Counted from the stretch's first letter, positions 24,601 to 36,000 are shown. The stretch: 64,000 nucleotides of DNA from Dipetalonema caudispina (GCA_013365325.1 JABVXV010000153.1:62001-126000), one strand, 5' to 3'. Program-made: numbers and translations. The notes: a model not told the origin generated them from the sequence alone.

Positions 24601-27139
24601 ATTGGAACATCGATGGATAATGAGATCGCATATCTTTTAGATCCGGAAAACAATATAACATGTAATGGTGGTAAAGGTGAATTAGTGATATGTGGAGAAG
24701 GTGTTTCACGTGGATATTTGAATCAAGAAACAAATGTTTTCACGCTCAATAAATTTCACACTAAAAACGATGAAATACTAAATCGTAATATGTTTTGCTA
24801 TCATACTGGTGATTTTGCGATGAAACTTGGTGAAAAGTATCATTATTTGGGAAGAAAAGATAAGCAACTTAAAGTGCGTGGTTATCGAGTGGAACCTGCA
24901 GAGATCGAAGTTGCAGTACGACAATGGGATTCATCAATTAGAAATATTGCTGTTTTAAAGAATGATCAATTAGACAATTTATTTTTATTTATTGAAAAAG
25001 ATACAAATGATATATGCTGTGAAGAATTACGACAATATCTGAAAGAGCATCTACTTCATTTCATGATACCAAAGAAGATCATTATGTTGCAACGAATGCC
25101 ACTAAACAGGAATGGCAAGATTGATGTTAATAATTTGAAAGAAATGATAAAAAATGACTATCTCACTGATAACGATAGTATGATTTCTGGATTTACTCAA
25201 GTTAACGAAATATTATACGAAGAAGTAAGAGAAATTTGGTGTCAATTACTTGGAGTATCGAATCTCGAACTTGAGGATGATTTCTTCGTAATTGGTGGAC
25301 ATTCTCTTCTATTGGTGCTCCTTCGGCAAAAACTTCGCGAAAAATTCAAATTTGATCTTAACTTCGAACAATTCTATCGTCAACCAAAATTATCAGCGCT
25401 TATTGATAGCATACGTACAAGTATGACTATATACAATGGCGAAAAAGAAACGTTAAACCATCACGTCCGTCAAGATCGTACAACCATACTATCATCACCT
25501 TTAACATACTCTATCCCAATAAATGAATCAATAAAATTTGTTAATCTTCGAGAAGTTGTATCAGCTACTGGTAATCTTTATATGATACATGCTATCGCTG
25601 GTACCATATATCCGTACTTCGGACTTGTAGCAGCTATACCTCAATGTTTGAATATTTATGCTATTGAATATGAATTTCATTATCCATCGAATAGTTTGAT
25701 GGAACTTGCATCCTTTTACTCCAAACAAGTAAGTAAAATTTTTTCTATTTAATTTTGATTTTTTTTTTTTTTTTGAGAGAGTAAGAAGAAGTATATGATA
25801 ATGGTAATATTAACAAACTTTCATCAAGGATTTTAAAAATTTAAAAAAAAAACAAACATTTCACTTTACGTTATTCGGCATCACCTTTAAGCTAAATAAG
25901 CAATAAGCATTCACAAATATCCCACAAATAAGATTTATTGTGTTTGATTATTTAATAAATGATTTTCAGAGATGAATAAAAACTATGAAATTCCAATTAA
26001 ATGCAAGAAATCATTTCTTTTGTTTTATTTGAAAAAAATTACTCGTTGATGAGAAACGTTATTATGCATTCTTGATCTATAAATAAGTTTCATTATTAAA
26101 TTAATTTCATGAAATATAGTAAAATTTCAATTGTTTAGATTGTCAAACATAGCCAAATGAAAGCAATATATTTAATGGGACATTCATTGGGTGGAATTTT
26201 AGCACGTGAAATAGCACAATTAATTAATAATGATTGGAAAAATGAAGTATCATTTATTATAATGCTTGATTCATGGTATTTTGGTATTGATAATTTACAT
26301 GCAAACACTATTAAACGTTATCTTCAGGTTTCAATTTTTATTATGCTTAAAAAAAAAAAAAAAAAAAGAGAGAAGAAACTTTTTTTTTTTTTTTTCTTCA
26401 CTATATTTTTCATATGATATAGATATGTAAAGGTAATGTTAAACTTTCGTTTGCTCTTTTCTAGGAAAAATTAAAAGGATTACCAGGTAAAGAGGAATAT
26501 ATCAAAAAATCGGCGAAATTAACTGAAATTTTGCAAAATCATCAATTTGTGATCAATTCTATTAAAATTTACCTTTTGAAAGCAAGGAATCATGGGGATT
26601 CTCCTCTTAGAACAAATCTAAGGTAAGTAAATTTCATTTGATGTATGAACAATCATAGTGATAAAATTAATGTCTGAGAAGTTGGAGTAATCTTGTGTCA
26701 TCAATAAAATAATCAATATTAATCAATATGCTAACCAATAGATTAATCGATTTTGCTGGGAGCCAAAAATGTATCAAATTATTAAAAAATTTTATAATTA
26801 GACTAAATTATCTAAGAAAAAATGGTTATCCATTCACTAAACATTCATCAGTTCTAACAGTTTTCAAGAAGGTAATTTTTTAATTGCTTGCCTTTTCTTA
26901 TCTGTATTTTCTGATTAACTATTTATAACATTTTCACTTCTTTTAGAGGATCAAACTCCGAAGAACAAACACGATCGCTGATTTCAAATGGTTGGCACAA
27001 AATTTCAACGAAGACAGTAGATATATTTCTGATTGATGGTGACCATGATTCTATGTTGCAACAACATAATATAACCTTCCTAACCCGTATTTTTGCCTAC
27101 ATTTATGCTAAGAATGGAGTGACAGTTGAACAAACTTGA
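4696..27139 (+). CDS. pks-1: Giant hybrid polyketide synthase / nonribosomal peptide synthetase (PKS-1-like)
   Basis: Cytosolic multidomain megasynthase that would build a polyketide chain, condense it with an amino acid and release it by a thioesterase. Hand-built exons: 4696-25728 (7,011 codons, no intron), 26139-26327, 26465-26622 and 26947-27139, all GT-AG and in phase, giving about 7,190 residues. Three ketosynthases have complete Cys-His-His triads (C831/H964/H997, C3218/H3353/H3391, C4524/H4659/H4693). There are two acyltransferases with GHSxG, one canonical dehydratase, three ketoreductases, three ACPs, two PCPs, one condensation domain (HHIITDG), one adenylation domain and one thioesterase (GHSLGG). 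Several extra AT and DH segments are degenerate. Size and PKS-to-NRPS order match C. elegans PKS-1, which makes nemamides with NRPS-1; the symbol is given on that resemblance. The methionine at 4696 is the first in-frame one after the stop at 4639. Odd points: a 21-kb coding exon, a permuted domain order and no accessory biosynthetic genes nearby. Confidence 0.9.
6706..11560 (+). other. Synthase module 1: KS1, AT remnant, DH-like, ACP1, KR1, ACP2
   Basis: KS1 (about 6706-7900) has DTACSSS with C831, HGTGT with H964 and FGHSEAAAG with H997. The following AT-sized segment (about 7954-8721) ends with the usual NYQFKRESYW linker but has AYDSLS where GHSLGE is expected, so the serine nucleophile is absent. 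A DH-like segment follows with no HxxxGxxxxP and with Glu in place of the second-motif Asp. ACP1 carries LGLDSL (Ser1665). KR1 has the full GGLGGIG cofactor motif at 10468, then serines at 10846-10851, Tyr2065 and the Asn of YSAAN, so it looks active. ACP2 carries LGLDSL (Ser2246). A KR placed between two ACPs is unusual. Confidence 0.8.
11881..13750 (+). other. Synthase AT and DH pair placed before KS2
   Basis: The AT (about 11881-12855) has GQGSQ at the start, GHSIGE with Ser2494 and YPFHSS with His2593, so it should load an acyl extender. The DH (about 12940-13740) has a perfect HxxxGxxxxP motif (HLIHGEITLP, His2758), the GLQYGP phrase and LDGALQ with Asp2932. It is the only dehydratase in the protein with both catalytic motifs intact. 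Both domains lie upstream of KS2 rather than after it, opposite to the usual KS-AT-DH order. Confidence 0.8.
13912..17740 (+). other. Synthase module 2: KS2, AT remnant, KR2, ACP3
   Basis: KS2 (about 13912-15090) has DTACSSF with C3218, EAHAAGT with H3353 and IGHCEAVAG with H3391. The AT-sized segment after it ends in a CLLPDLEYSKKKYW linker but has no GHSxG. KR2 keeps the SSA motif and Tyr4160 (NYVVAN), but its cofactor loop reads GNIRGIAG instead of GGxGGxG. ACP3 carries MGIDSL with Ser4311. A run of seven Asn codons (16450-16470) lies in the KR structural half. Confidence 0.75.
16450..16470 (+). repeat. Trinucleotide AAC run coding seven asparagines
   Basis: Six AAC codons and one AAT lie in a row within the synthase KR2 region. 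It is a low-complexity insertion in the structural half of the reductase and keeps the frame. Confidence 0.85.
17803..22170 (+). other. Synthase module 3: KS3, AT, KR3, PCP1
   Basis: KS3 has YSACSTA (C4524) instead of DTACSSS, and intact HGTGT (H4659) and IGHALAG (H4693). The AT has GHSLGEY (Ser4957) and YGFHSS (His5066), but its N-terminal GQGxQ has drifted to an APQGLEYSNMG stretch. KR3 has serines at 21577-21582 and Tyr5642 (NDYAASN), with a FGFGNIG cofactor loop. The carrier at 21961-22170 has LGGHSL (Ser5791), the peptidyl-carrier style, as expected where a PKS module hands its chain to a condensation domain. Confidence 0.8.
22255..25425 (+). other. Synthase NRPS module: condensation, adenylation, PCP2
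   Basis: The C domain has HHIITDG with the catalytic second His at residue 5989. The A domain has the core motifs in order: LTGAAYAPID, FTSGSTGKPKG, YGPTET, GELVICGEGVSRGY, the Y-HTGD motif, LGRKDKQLKVRGYRVE and NRNGKID with Lys6808. Asp6524 sits at the position that holds the alpha-amino group. A hand alignment to GrsA gives the ten-residue pocket code D-V-M-A-Y-G-I-V-W-K, which I cannot assign to a known amino acid. PCP2 has IGGHSL with Ser6870. Confidence 0.85.
25534..27139 (+). other. Synthase C-terminal thioesterase, split by introns
   Basis: The TE begins in the giant exon (YMIHAIAGTIYPYFGL) and continues in three small exons. The nucleophile is in exon 2 (GHSLGG, Ser codon at 26184-26186) and the catalytic His in exon 4 (GDHDSML). 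The introns at 25729-26138, 26328-26464 and 26623-26946 have GT-AG ends. It would release the product by hydrolysis or cyclisation, or pass it on. The third intron holds a candidate extra exon, listed separately. Confidence 0.8.
26802..26871 (+). other. Candidate extra thioesterase exon inside the last synthase intron
   Basis: Between AG at 26800-26801 and GT at 26872-26873 there is an open stretch that follows in frame from the previous exon. It encodes residues that suit the missing beta-strand of a TE (ending SSVLTVFKK, like the usual P-TLF-A strand before the lid and GW). It ends in phase 0, while the last exon needs two carried bases to read GSNSEEQ and GDHDSML. Including it would shift the frame and stop early, so it is left out of the CDS. 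Confidence 0.35.
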
Positions 27140-27626
27140 ACGATCCTTCGTTTTCCTTCATGATTATTCTACAACTAATCGCATGCTAATAAGATTAGGT
27201 CTTCATATGATTCATGTTTGTTTATCTTGAAAGCAGCAAAATAATCACGAAATTTTAATGCAATTCGCTTGTCATATATAATGAACAAAAGTTAATAAAG
27301 CATCAAAAACAACGGTAGAGTGCTTCAACATTTAAAATGCAAGGTGTACATCAAAGGTTCATGGTATGATCATCAATATTTATGATTTATTTGCTTTAAA
27401 CTATTTTTCAACTATTTTAATTGGAAATACAGTAATTATTTTCCCAACCAAAATTAATCAACAACACATCATACAAGCATCAAAGAACAACCAGACACAG
27501 TTAACAATACTAAAAATCGAATAAAGTTCAAAAAAAAAAACAACAAATCAAAAACTTCAAAATATGACAATAAACGATAAATCATTCTGCATGTATAAAT
27601 AAAAACTTAACGCAGTTAGAAATATA
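27140..27626. other. Convergent intergenic gap of about 490 bp
   Basis: Two genes meet tail to tail here. I see the AATAAA noted above and an A run near 27531-27541, and no ORF or RNA-gene signature. Confidence 0.6.
27294..27299 (+). terminator. Poly(A) signal AATAAA for the synthase gene
   Basis: This is a canonical AATAAA about 155 bases after the TGA at 27137-27139 and before the convergent SECp43-like gene. It is a plausible 3' end signal but not the only AT-rich candidate. Confidence 0.4.
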
Positions 27627-30137
27627 TCATCCAAGAACTTTCAGGAGATCATCTTCACACATATTAGCATCAAATACGACCTTACTCCACCTGCTTTGCT
27701 CAAGTGCTTCGTAAAACTCTTCACCATTTTGTAATATGTATTCGTTGCTTTGTTCAGCCGATTCATCTTCCACTGGTTCGATACCGGACATCTCGTACGA
27801 TACAATTGCTCCACCAACTACACATGAATAGTACTGCTAAAAAAAACTTTATACTTCAATGATGTTAATTCAGTTTATATTCGATCAAACCCGTGGACTC
27901 ATTTTATATGAATCATACAGCAGCTTTTATATAATAATTATATATTCATAAGAAACACACTAAAAATTTCCACGACCAATTCATAACAGAAACAGATAGG
28001 ATAAGATTTCATATACTTCCTAATAATATTAATAGATTTTAATAATATTACTTCACAAACGGTTTGTTGAGGGGTAGTTTGAGGATGTGCTGGTGGATAA
28101 GTGTATGGTGCATGATAAGTATTCACTGAATGAGCACTTGTCACAGGTGCCGTGTTGTAAGGATAATAAGATGCCACCGATGTTGGAGATGCTACAGATG
28201 CTGTTCCATTATCCTGAAATTAGACTATTAATATGATTCCAATAAGCCAAATAATTATAACGAGTAACCTTCATTAAGAAATGCTGAAACTGGAAAACTG
28301 TAATAACACTTGAATATATTTTTCGTTAAAACTTATTACTTCAAAAAAATAAAAAAACCTGAGTCTGCAAATAATTAGTGGTGGTATCATATCCAGTAGC
28401 ATTATGCGGAGCTTGTTGTTGCTGCTGAAGATGACGAGGTTGTCTTGGTGCTCGATATTTCGGCTGTGCCAATTTCAGGATTAGCTGCTTACCATCGACA
28501 CGATATTTATTCATTTCAAGCTGAAAATGTTCAATATATAGTTGGGAATTCCTTCCTTTATTAGAGATGAGTGCAAAACGTCACAATAAATGACTTATTT
28601 TTTTGAAAATTCTAACATTTTTTAGAAACTGAATGAATCATAACAGATATTACCAATGCTCTCTGCTGATCAGTTTGATCGGAAAATCGCACGAAACCTA
28701 AACCTTTCGAGGTTCCATCCGTATTTCGGTACACTTTCGCACCACGACACGATTCATAACGTTCACCAAAAATCTATAGTGACTTTAGTAATATAAAAAT
28801 AAAATAGATTAATACAATACTGGAAAAAGGTGAGAACTTTCTTAAACTCATTTTCAATCTCAACTTGTAGAAGAGAATTCGAAATTTCGCACTAATAAAC
28901 TAAAACAAAGACAGACAATATTGCGAGCAATGAATAGCTTACCAAAAAAAGCGCGGCATCATCCATATCTTGCGGCACATTATTTACAAACAGATTATAC
29001 TCAGTGTACCTGAAAATCATACCATATTTCATTTCAGTTTTCTAAAAAAATTTGACTGAAGCATTTTATAGGAATATGAGAATGGTAAGAGTTACCGTAA
29101 TCTTGAGTAAGCTGCCAAGATACGATTATATACCAGCGACTGAAGTCAATATTTCGAACTACTTGGTCATTGCAAATATCAAAAAGTTGCCAGGCAAATT
29201 TTATAAGTTTCAAATTTCTGTACCAAAAATACCAATTTCGACCAGCAACAAAACCATTTCCGTACATATGGAAAACAATTACGCCAAAGAAAAAATGAAT
29301 GCATTTAAACTAACGGTGCATTTGGAGAATTAGCAAAGGAAAGATTGAATGCTGCACATGGTTTTGATTTCGGAATAATTTTTCCATTGATGTGCAACAT
29401 CGCACGGCGAGCTGAATCGCGATCAGCAAATTCAATGAAGCAATAACCTGCTTGCTGAAATCTCTACACACTCATTAGATGAAAATTCATCAATTCTTAT
29501 AAGATAGAATAACTTGGATTAATGATTACTAGCAGATATTTCTATTTATTAGGTGCTCAATTGTTCGGTAGATCATGTTGTGGTTAGAGTTGTATTCAAG
29601 AGTAGGTATCGGTCTTAATGTTGTTTGTTTTTTTTTAGGAAAACACAGGAACTCCATCTAATGCTTAGATATTCTTAGTATAGGAGGAATATTATTATAA
29701 AAGAATAAGAAAGAAAGCGGAATAATCGATGCGATATACTGCAGTTAATAGGAAACATTTAGATGCAATAATTAGAAGTAAAATAAGAAAAGAATGAGAA
29801 ATAACTTTATCTTTATTATGATTATCCATTATTTTTGACTACGAAATTTTATCACTAATGGATTTAAAATCTACTTAAAAAAGATTGACATTTGCTTAAA
29901 AATTATATGTTGACTTAGACACTTATGGCTAGGTATCGGTTTTCAATTTTGTTGCTGCTTGTGAATAAATATAACCTTTCCGCTGTGTTTATCGAAGACA
30001 ATCTTCACATTAGTTACTTCTTCACCCATTCGAGCGAATGCTTCCGCTATAAATGCCTGATCCCAATCGGGGCTCAGATCACCCATCCATAAAGTGCGAT
30101 CTGTATCATCATTCGGTCGAGATATCTGATATGCCAT
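27627..30137 (-). CDS. tRNA selenocysteine 1-associated protein (SECp43/TRNAU1AP-like), two RRMs
   Basis: RNA-binding protein of the SECp43 family, which in animals associates with tRNA-Sec and the selenocysteine synthesis machinery. Exons by hand: 30137-29976, 29454-29315, 29009-28943, 28773-28654, 28520-28359, 28213-28052 and 27836-27627, all in phase, about 340 residues. RRM1 starts TLWMGDLSPDWDQAFI and has RNP1-like AGYCFIEF. RRM2 starts NLFVNNVPQDMDDAAL and has KGLGFVRF. A Gln/Pro/Tyr/Ser-rich tail follows, and the end has the acidic EEFYEALEQSRW stretch typical of the family C-terminus. TTTTTCAG lies 10 bases before the ATG, probably a spliced-leader site. The last exon begins with TAGCAG, so CAG/TAC gives a tandem acceptor that adds or drops one Gln. 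TIA-like splicing factors share the RRMs, but the C-terminus favours SECp43. Confidence 0.85.
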
Positions 30138-30155
30138 CTGTTGTTAACTGAAAAA

Positions 30156-33056
30156 TATTTCCATTGATTTACAAAAATTGTCCTATCAAATGCGATATTC
30201 AGTTCGAAAAATTCTTACAACGTCCTACTACTTACTATTCAAACGACGATTTTGCAAACTGAAAGCTAAAAACAAAAACTTGGCATCCTAGTTCACATTG
30301 AAAACTTAATCATACATTCTAAACTAACAAAAAACTATATGGAATTTGACTAAAGACTAAATATAATGAAAACTACAAGAGTTTAAGCAAACATCTTAAT
30401 ATAACAAAAATTAATTTAATTAATCTCAGATTTCTGTTAAAAAGTTAAACATGTTCAATGTTAATTTGTAGTTAAATAATTTGATTTCCAATCATCCTCG
30501 TCCTTTTTTTTTAACCAAACCAATCTAACTGTTTAGTTTTATTGATTCATTTCTGGTATAAAATTTTTCTCTTTGTTTACTCTGTGGTGAATAACAACAG
30601 AAGAAGATAACCTAAAACTTTTAACATCAAAAAAAAAAAAAAAAAAAGATAAGCTTACGATCTACTGGAAAAACTTTAGCAAATTGAAATTTTCATGTTG
30701 TAGAAAATAATGTATTACGGTAATGCTACGGTATATTCCATAATGGTCAAATTATAAAACAGTGAAAGAAAATTTTTATTTGCTATGGAAACAAAGGAAG
30801 ACAGAACTGATATGAAAGAACTGTTAAGTAAAAACACTGAATCAGGTATAATTGTTTTACCGGATTCAGCTATCAGAATCAGAAAAGTAAAATTGAGCGG
30901 AATTAATTAAACGTTACGAATTTCTATTCCCACTCTCACACAGTGTCATAAAAATAAAATTTTATGCTAAGATATGAGGGGCGAATAAATTTGACAAACA
31001 ACAACCATTTTTGAAATAACGAGATAAATTTTGAATTGTTGGACTTCGAATTTAAAAAAAGAAAAAAAAAAAATCAACAAATATATCATTCTTGATATAC
31101 GTCTTTATGTTTTCCGACTAGATTGCTAGAAACATTTTCGTATATTTTATGAAATATTCAACTAACTATGCTTTGATGTAGACAAAGTACCATATCATTT
31201 AACCTGAATTGATACAATTGTTTTTCTCTTCAAATGGTACTATAAATGAATCTATTGTGATGCTTAGTTAACCTTATTTTAACGAATTATTATCTAATCC
31301 TTCGCTAATTTTTTAATTTTAAATCTTCACAACTTACTCTTTCTATTTTCTATTTGTAGGATGAAAAAGTATAAAACCTTTGTCTGAAACTAAATCCATA
31401 ATTTTAACAATAACAGCACTGCATAAAATATGGACAATTGATTTGAAAGGAAGAAATGGTGAGGAACTATCGAAGAACCAGAAGATAAAAAACGAGGAGG
31501 AAGGAATACACTGGAACTTGAAATTATAATTCAAAATTGAACAATTAGGAAAGTTAAATCGAACGGTGAATTCAAGATAATCAGTGATTTTTTTGTAGAA
31601 AATTTTTGCTTTCGTTTAATAAAAGGAAAAAATTGGTTAGAAAGAAGATTAAAAATGAAAACAACTGTATCCCAGAACCAAAACAAAATATAAATCAATA
31701 TAAAAATGTATTATATATAATAATAACGATAGAATAAAAATAACATATAAAGTGACAAAAACGAAGTAATTTATGGGAAAGATTTTTTGATAAACGAATA
31801 ACAAATCGCCATCAAAGAAAGTATAAGTTATATTTTTTGGATAGAAAAATTCAGCAAACAGCTTTAAATGGTTTATAGAAAAAGCTTAATTCTCTCAGAG
31901 AAAACCGGAATGAATAATAGCGGAATTATCATTTACTTATCATTTTAAAGAAAAAATTTAAATTATGAAACAAATGTAAATATCTTAAAAATTCTAATAC
32001 TTTTAGGTAAATAAATTTTTTGGAAAGAAATGAAAAGAAATATCACATAAGGAAGGACTACGTATATGATGTTCACATATCAATAAATATACAGTGATGA
32101 AAACGAAACATTGCTTACTTCTTGTATATTCATCCAAATTGACCAAAACTTATTATAAGAAAAACAGTGAGATTTGTTAACAAATTTCCCTGTCCGTTCT
32201 TCCTCTACAATACAAAGTACCAAAAATGTAAGGAAATAAAGCAAAATACAATCAGAAAAAAAAAAAAAAAAATCAATTTGGATGGATATCTACGCTTACC
32301 CCACCACGAAATCGATATTCTCAAATTATGCAAAATGATTTAATTTGTAGTGTCTTTCACAAACACGCTTATTTCCATGCTATACATCAGTTTTGATTGA
32401 TAAGAACAACAAACTTAGACGATTACGGCCGAATTGTTGTTCATAACGTCAAAATAAAAGAATCCTACGACTCATAAAGTAATCGTATACAAGGATTACA
32501 TTCTCAAAATCACTTTACTTATTGAAATAGGCTAGAAAACGAACTGAAGACTTGAAAAGTTCAAGTTAGAAAGGCTAAAGTTAAAAATAAAACATCTGTC
32601 CGATGAAGTAAACGGAAAAGGTAACAGTGAAATAGAATGTATTAAGCGGAGATGGGAAGAATTTTTTCCTAACATTTTCGTACAACTTCACGATTATGGA
32701 GAAAAACGAGGATGGATGTGTAAATTCATTTCTTTGAAGTGACTTTGAAAATACTATCCATATAACTGTTTTTAAGTGCGACATATTTTCTGAAATATTA
32801 ACAATCTACCTCTTAGTAATTATTTCATTAAAATATTGCATCGAATTTTCAAAAATACAACAGAATAATTCTATATAAATTTTCGTAATAAATTTTACTT
32901 TTCGTTTGCTGAGACTATAACAATACAAAATTACCATTACAACCCAGTTATTGTGCAACGAAAAACACATCACGTATATTAAACATGACTCAAACCTAAA
33001 CAAAAATCTTCCAGTATCAGTGTTAATAACATTCATGTTTCCCGGTTCGATGGTAC
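30156..33056. other. Gene-free stretch upstream of the SECp43-like gene
   Basis: About 2.9 kb between two minus-strand genes. It should hold the promoter of the SECp43-like gene and the 3' flank of the SEC16-like gene. ORFs are short and low-complexity; A runs occur at about 30630 and 32260. Nothing else is recognisable. Confidence 0.5.
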
Positions 33057-36000
33057 TTATTCAGCAATTTCAGCCTCCTTCGGTGATGGACCAGTATGGA
33101 TACTGAACGGACTTTCTGTAGATGCTTCGTTATCATCTGGAACATGATATCTGTGACAAAGTAAACTTTGAATATCCATTTAGTCATGCTGAGAAAATTT
33201 AGTTACTTCAATATTGAAATACATTCATCAAAACAACCCACAGAAATTTACCAGGCATTGAGGGTATGAAGCCAAAGCTGGCAGCAGCAGGTACTGGAGG
33301 TAAAAGAGGGGCAGCATGAATCGCCATCTTTGAAGATGATGTTTCGATGAGTGGGTTGAAATACCTCGACCCTAAAATTCATGTTTGAGCAAGGAAAAAA
33401 AATGATTAAGATCATGGTTAGACGCAAAGCAAATGAAACTGACTGTTTCTACTGTATATTCATCAGTCAAGTAACGCAGACAATTTGTCAGAAATAAAAT
33501 GAGAAATACAACAATGAAGTGTTCAGAAGAATTACATAATTTCACTGACAGGTGAAATTCTGTTCTACTTCAATTAAAGAAAAAAGTTATTTAAAGAAAA
33601 AGTTACCACCACTTAGCCGAGCAGCAGTTAACCCACCAACATTACCATGTGTCGACCCGTTTAGCCTTTCCGAACTTGGTGTAAATGATGGCGGTGGCTC
33701 CGGAACAGATTCTTCCTCAATTCCCTCACCAACATATCTATTGAGTTTCGGATCCCATACAATCTACAATTTCAGAAAATTTTTGAGGAAATCCAGAAAT
33801 GACCAGTTCCATGCATGGATGACAGAAAATTTGAAGCACCATTGTTAAACATATTATTCCAATTTTACGAAGGATAAGGAAACATTAAGTAATACCGATG
33901 GATGTTTGTCGTCCGGAAGTATCATTTCATTGTTGGATGGGATTGCTTTTGCAATCGTTGCTTTTAGTTTCGAAAACAGTCCAGAATTCTGACGATGATC
34001 GTTTACAATTTTCTCTTCACTATGTGTCTAAATATGTTACATCACTTTGGAGACTGAAATCATTAAAAAAAAAAAAATGTAGTTTCAGTGAATGAATTCA
34101 TCAAAAAAAAAAGTTGAGGAAGAAAATCCGCCAACCTTTTCATTCTTTTTAACTACACTTGATTGTTGCTGGGAGGAAAACGAATGATCTGCAAGAGAGG
34201 TAAGTAGAAAATGTAAAAGTGAGTAATTCAGATATGTGAAAAATATATGAATGAAATATTAGCTCCAAAATACCTGGTATAGATTTTGGGTACTGATTTA
34301 CAGCTGAATTTAGTGTTGCTGGCGGCACATGGCCAGACTGCAATGTTTCTTGAATCTGGTTTCCTGCTGTTACAATAGATACCATGCCGTTTGGAAGTTT
34401 TCCTTCCTAAAGAAGTGAAATTTATAATTAGAAACTATTTGTATAAACAAAAACAAAAGGAAGGGAAGAAAGATAAGATAAAATTTACCAAACAATCAAC
34501 ATTTCGGTGAGGAGTATTTTCATGGCTATTTGTAGAAGTATTATTGCCATCTGTGTATTCAGCTGTTATCTCGCTGTCTGTTTCTTTTGAATCAGTTTGC
34601 TGTTCCATTTTCACGACTTTCCACCCATAACTACCATTATCATAATAATTTTGCATCGCTTCATGTGAAATTTGTTCATTTGTTTGTCGCACCGGAGGCG
34701 AAACAACTGTTGTATGAGTTGTAATGGTACTTTCCGCAGAATCTTTCGTGCTAGCTGGCAGTACTGGAGGGAGTGTTGAGTACTGAAAACCGTAGGGTTT
34801 ACTATTTGGCGCAATATAAGGATAATCACGTCCTACAATGATGCTAATAATTTAATTCAGAATTAAAATCGAAAACGCTTGATATTCATTGCCTTCTATT
34901 TTATTTTCATTATTGATCATCAAAGAAGAACCAATCATTTTTCATAAAAAAAGCAGAAAAAAAACAATGTAATTTAAATAGAAAACTCAAAGGACTTCAC
35001 ATATTTAGATTCAAAATTGCACCTGAGAAGAATTTACCGATGCTTTCCTATTGCCATATGCTCCAGCCCTCTCCCGTAGTTGTCCTTGCTGCATACGATA
35101 TTCTGAAAGGTAAGTAGCATATACTGCCTGTAGGTCTACGTAACAAATAGACAGTATTAAAGATTTGTAGACAGCTTCAACTTCGACTTTTTTCTTTCTG
35201 CAGCAAAAAAATGGGGAAGAGTAGTATGTAAGCAACTGATAACTGAGAAAATGCAAATACTGAACGAGTTTGCATTGTTGTAAAAAACGGAGAGTTCAGA
35301 ACCAGTTACACTTCAAATATAAACCGGCATAAAATATAATTGTATATTTAATTAATGCTCTTAAAATCTAACCGTTATTTTCAGGCTTTTCTTCTTCATG
35401 CTGCTTGACAGGGACTGTTGATGTGGTGACTGCCTCCTGTCCAATTTGCCATTCGACCGTCTCAGAGCCTAATATTGTCGCGCTGCAGTGATAACCAAAG
35501 AATGATTTCTCTTGGTGAAATATAATTTAGTTCTAGAAGCGGATAAATTCCTTAACATGAATAAAACTACAAAAAAAGAACTTACTTGACGAAATTGTTT
35601 TCCTGACCATCATTGTTTTCAGGGAAATTTTCTGTCATTTCGATCTAAAGTGACTGTTTTTGATATTTCTAAATAAGATATACAGGAAACCACTGTTCAA
35701 TTTTTTAAAGAACTGTTATTTGAAGATTTATTAATCGTTAAAATATTCAGAAAATTAAACGAGAAACAAATTACCTGCGGCGATGTCATGACTGGACCAA
35801 CGTCTTCGGTATTATGATCCATAGCCACACTAGCATCATCTTGTTCTATTCTTTCTTCAAATATCCTCTCTCGCTTTTCTATGAAAGATCGCAATGTTGG
35901 AAGCCAGGCCGTACTGTTTGCGTCTGCGGATGCCACAAATTTCAGACTATAAATATACTAATAAATATCAGGTTCATAGACAAATGGAAAATTAAATATA

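Noticed and set aside
4696..25752. Bacterial contamination or endosymbiont origin of the synthase
   Set aside because: Base and codon use match the surrounding AT-rich nematode DNA, the TE tail has GT-AG introns in the same frame, and animal SEC16 and RIM genes flank it. Ancient transfer remains possible but contamination does not fit.
25729..25752. The synthase ending at the in-frame stop at 25750-25752
   Set aside because: A strong GTAAGT donor lies at 25729, and the next exon continues the thioesterase with GHSLGG in phase.
27765..27785. GGTTCGA-like tRNA B-box near 27775 and again near 33043
   Set aside because: The first is in the coding exon of the SECp43-like gene and the second in the SEC16 3' flank. 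Neither has a matching A box or a cloverleaf.
29052..29333. Plus-strand ORF of 93 codons and its minus-strand partner in the SECp43-like gene
   Set aside because: Both lie in the intron between 29315 and 29009, with no splice, domain or start context of their own.
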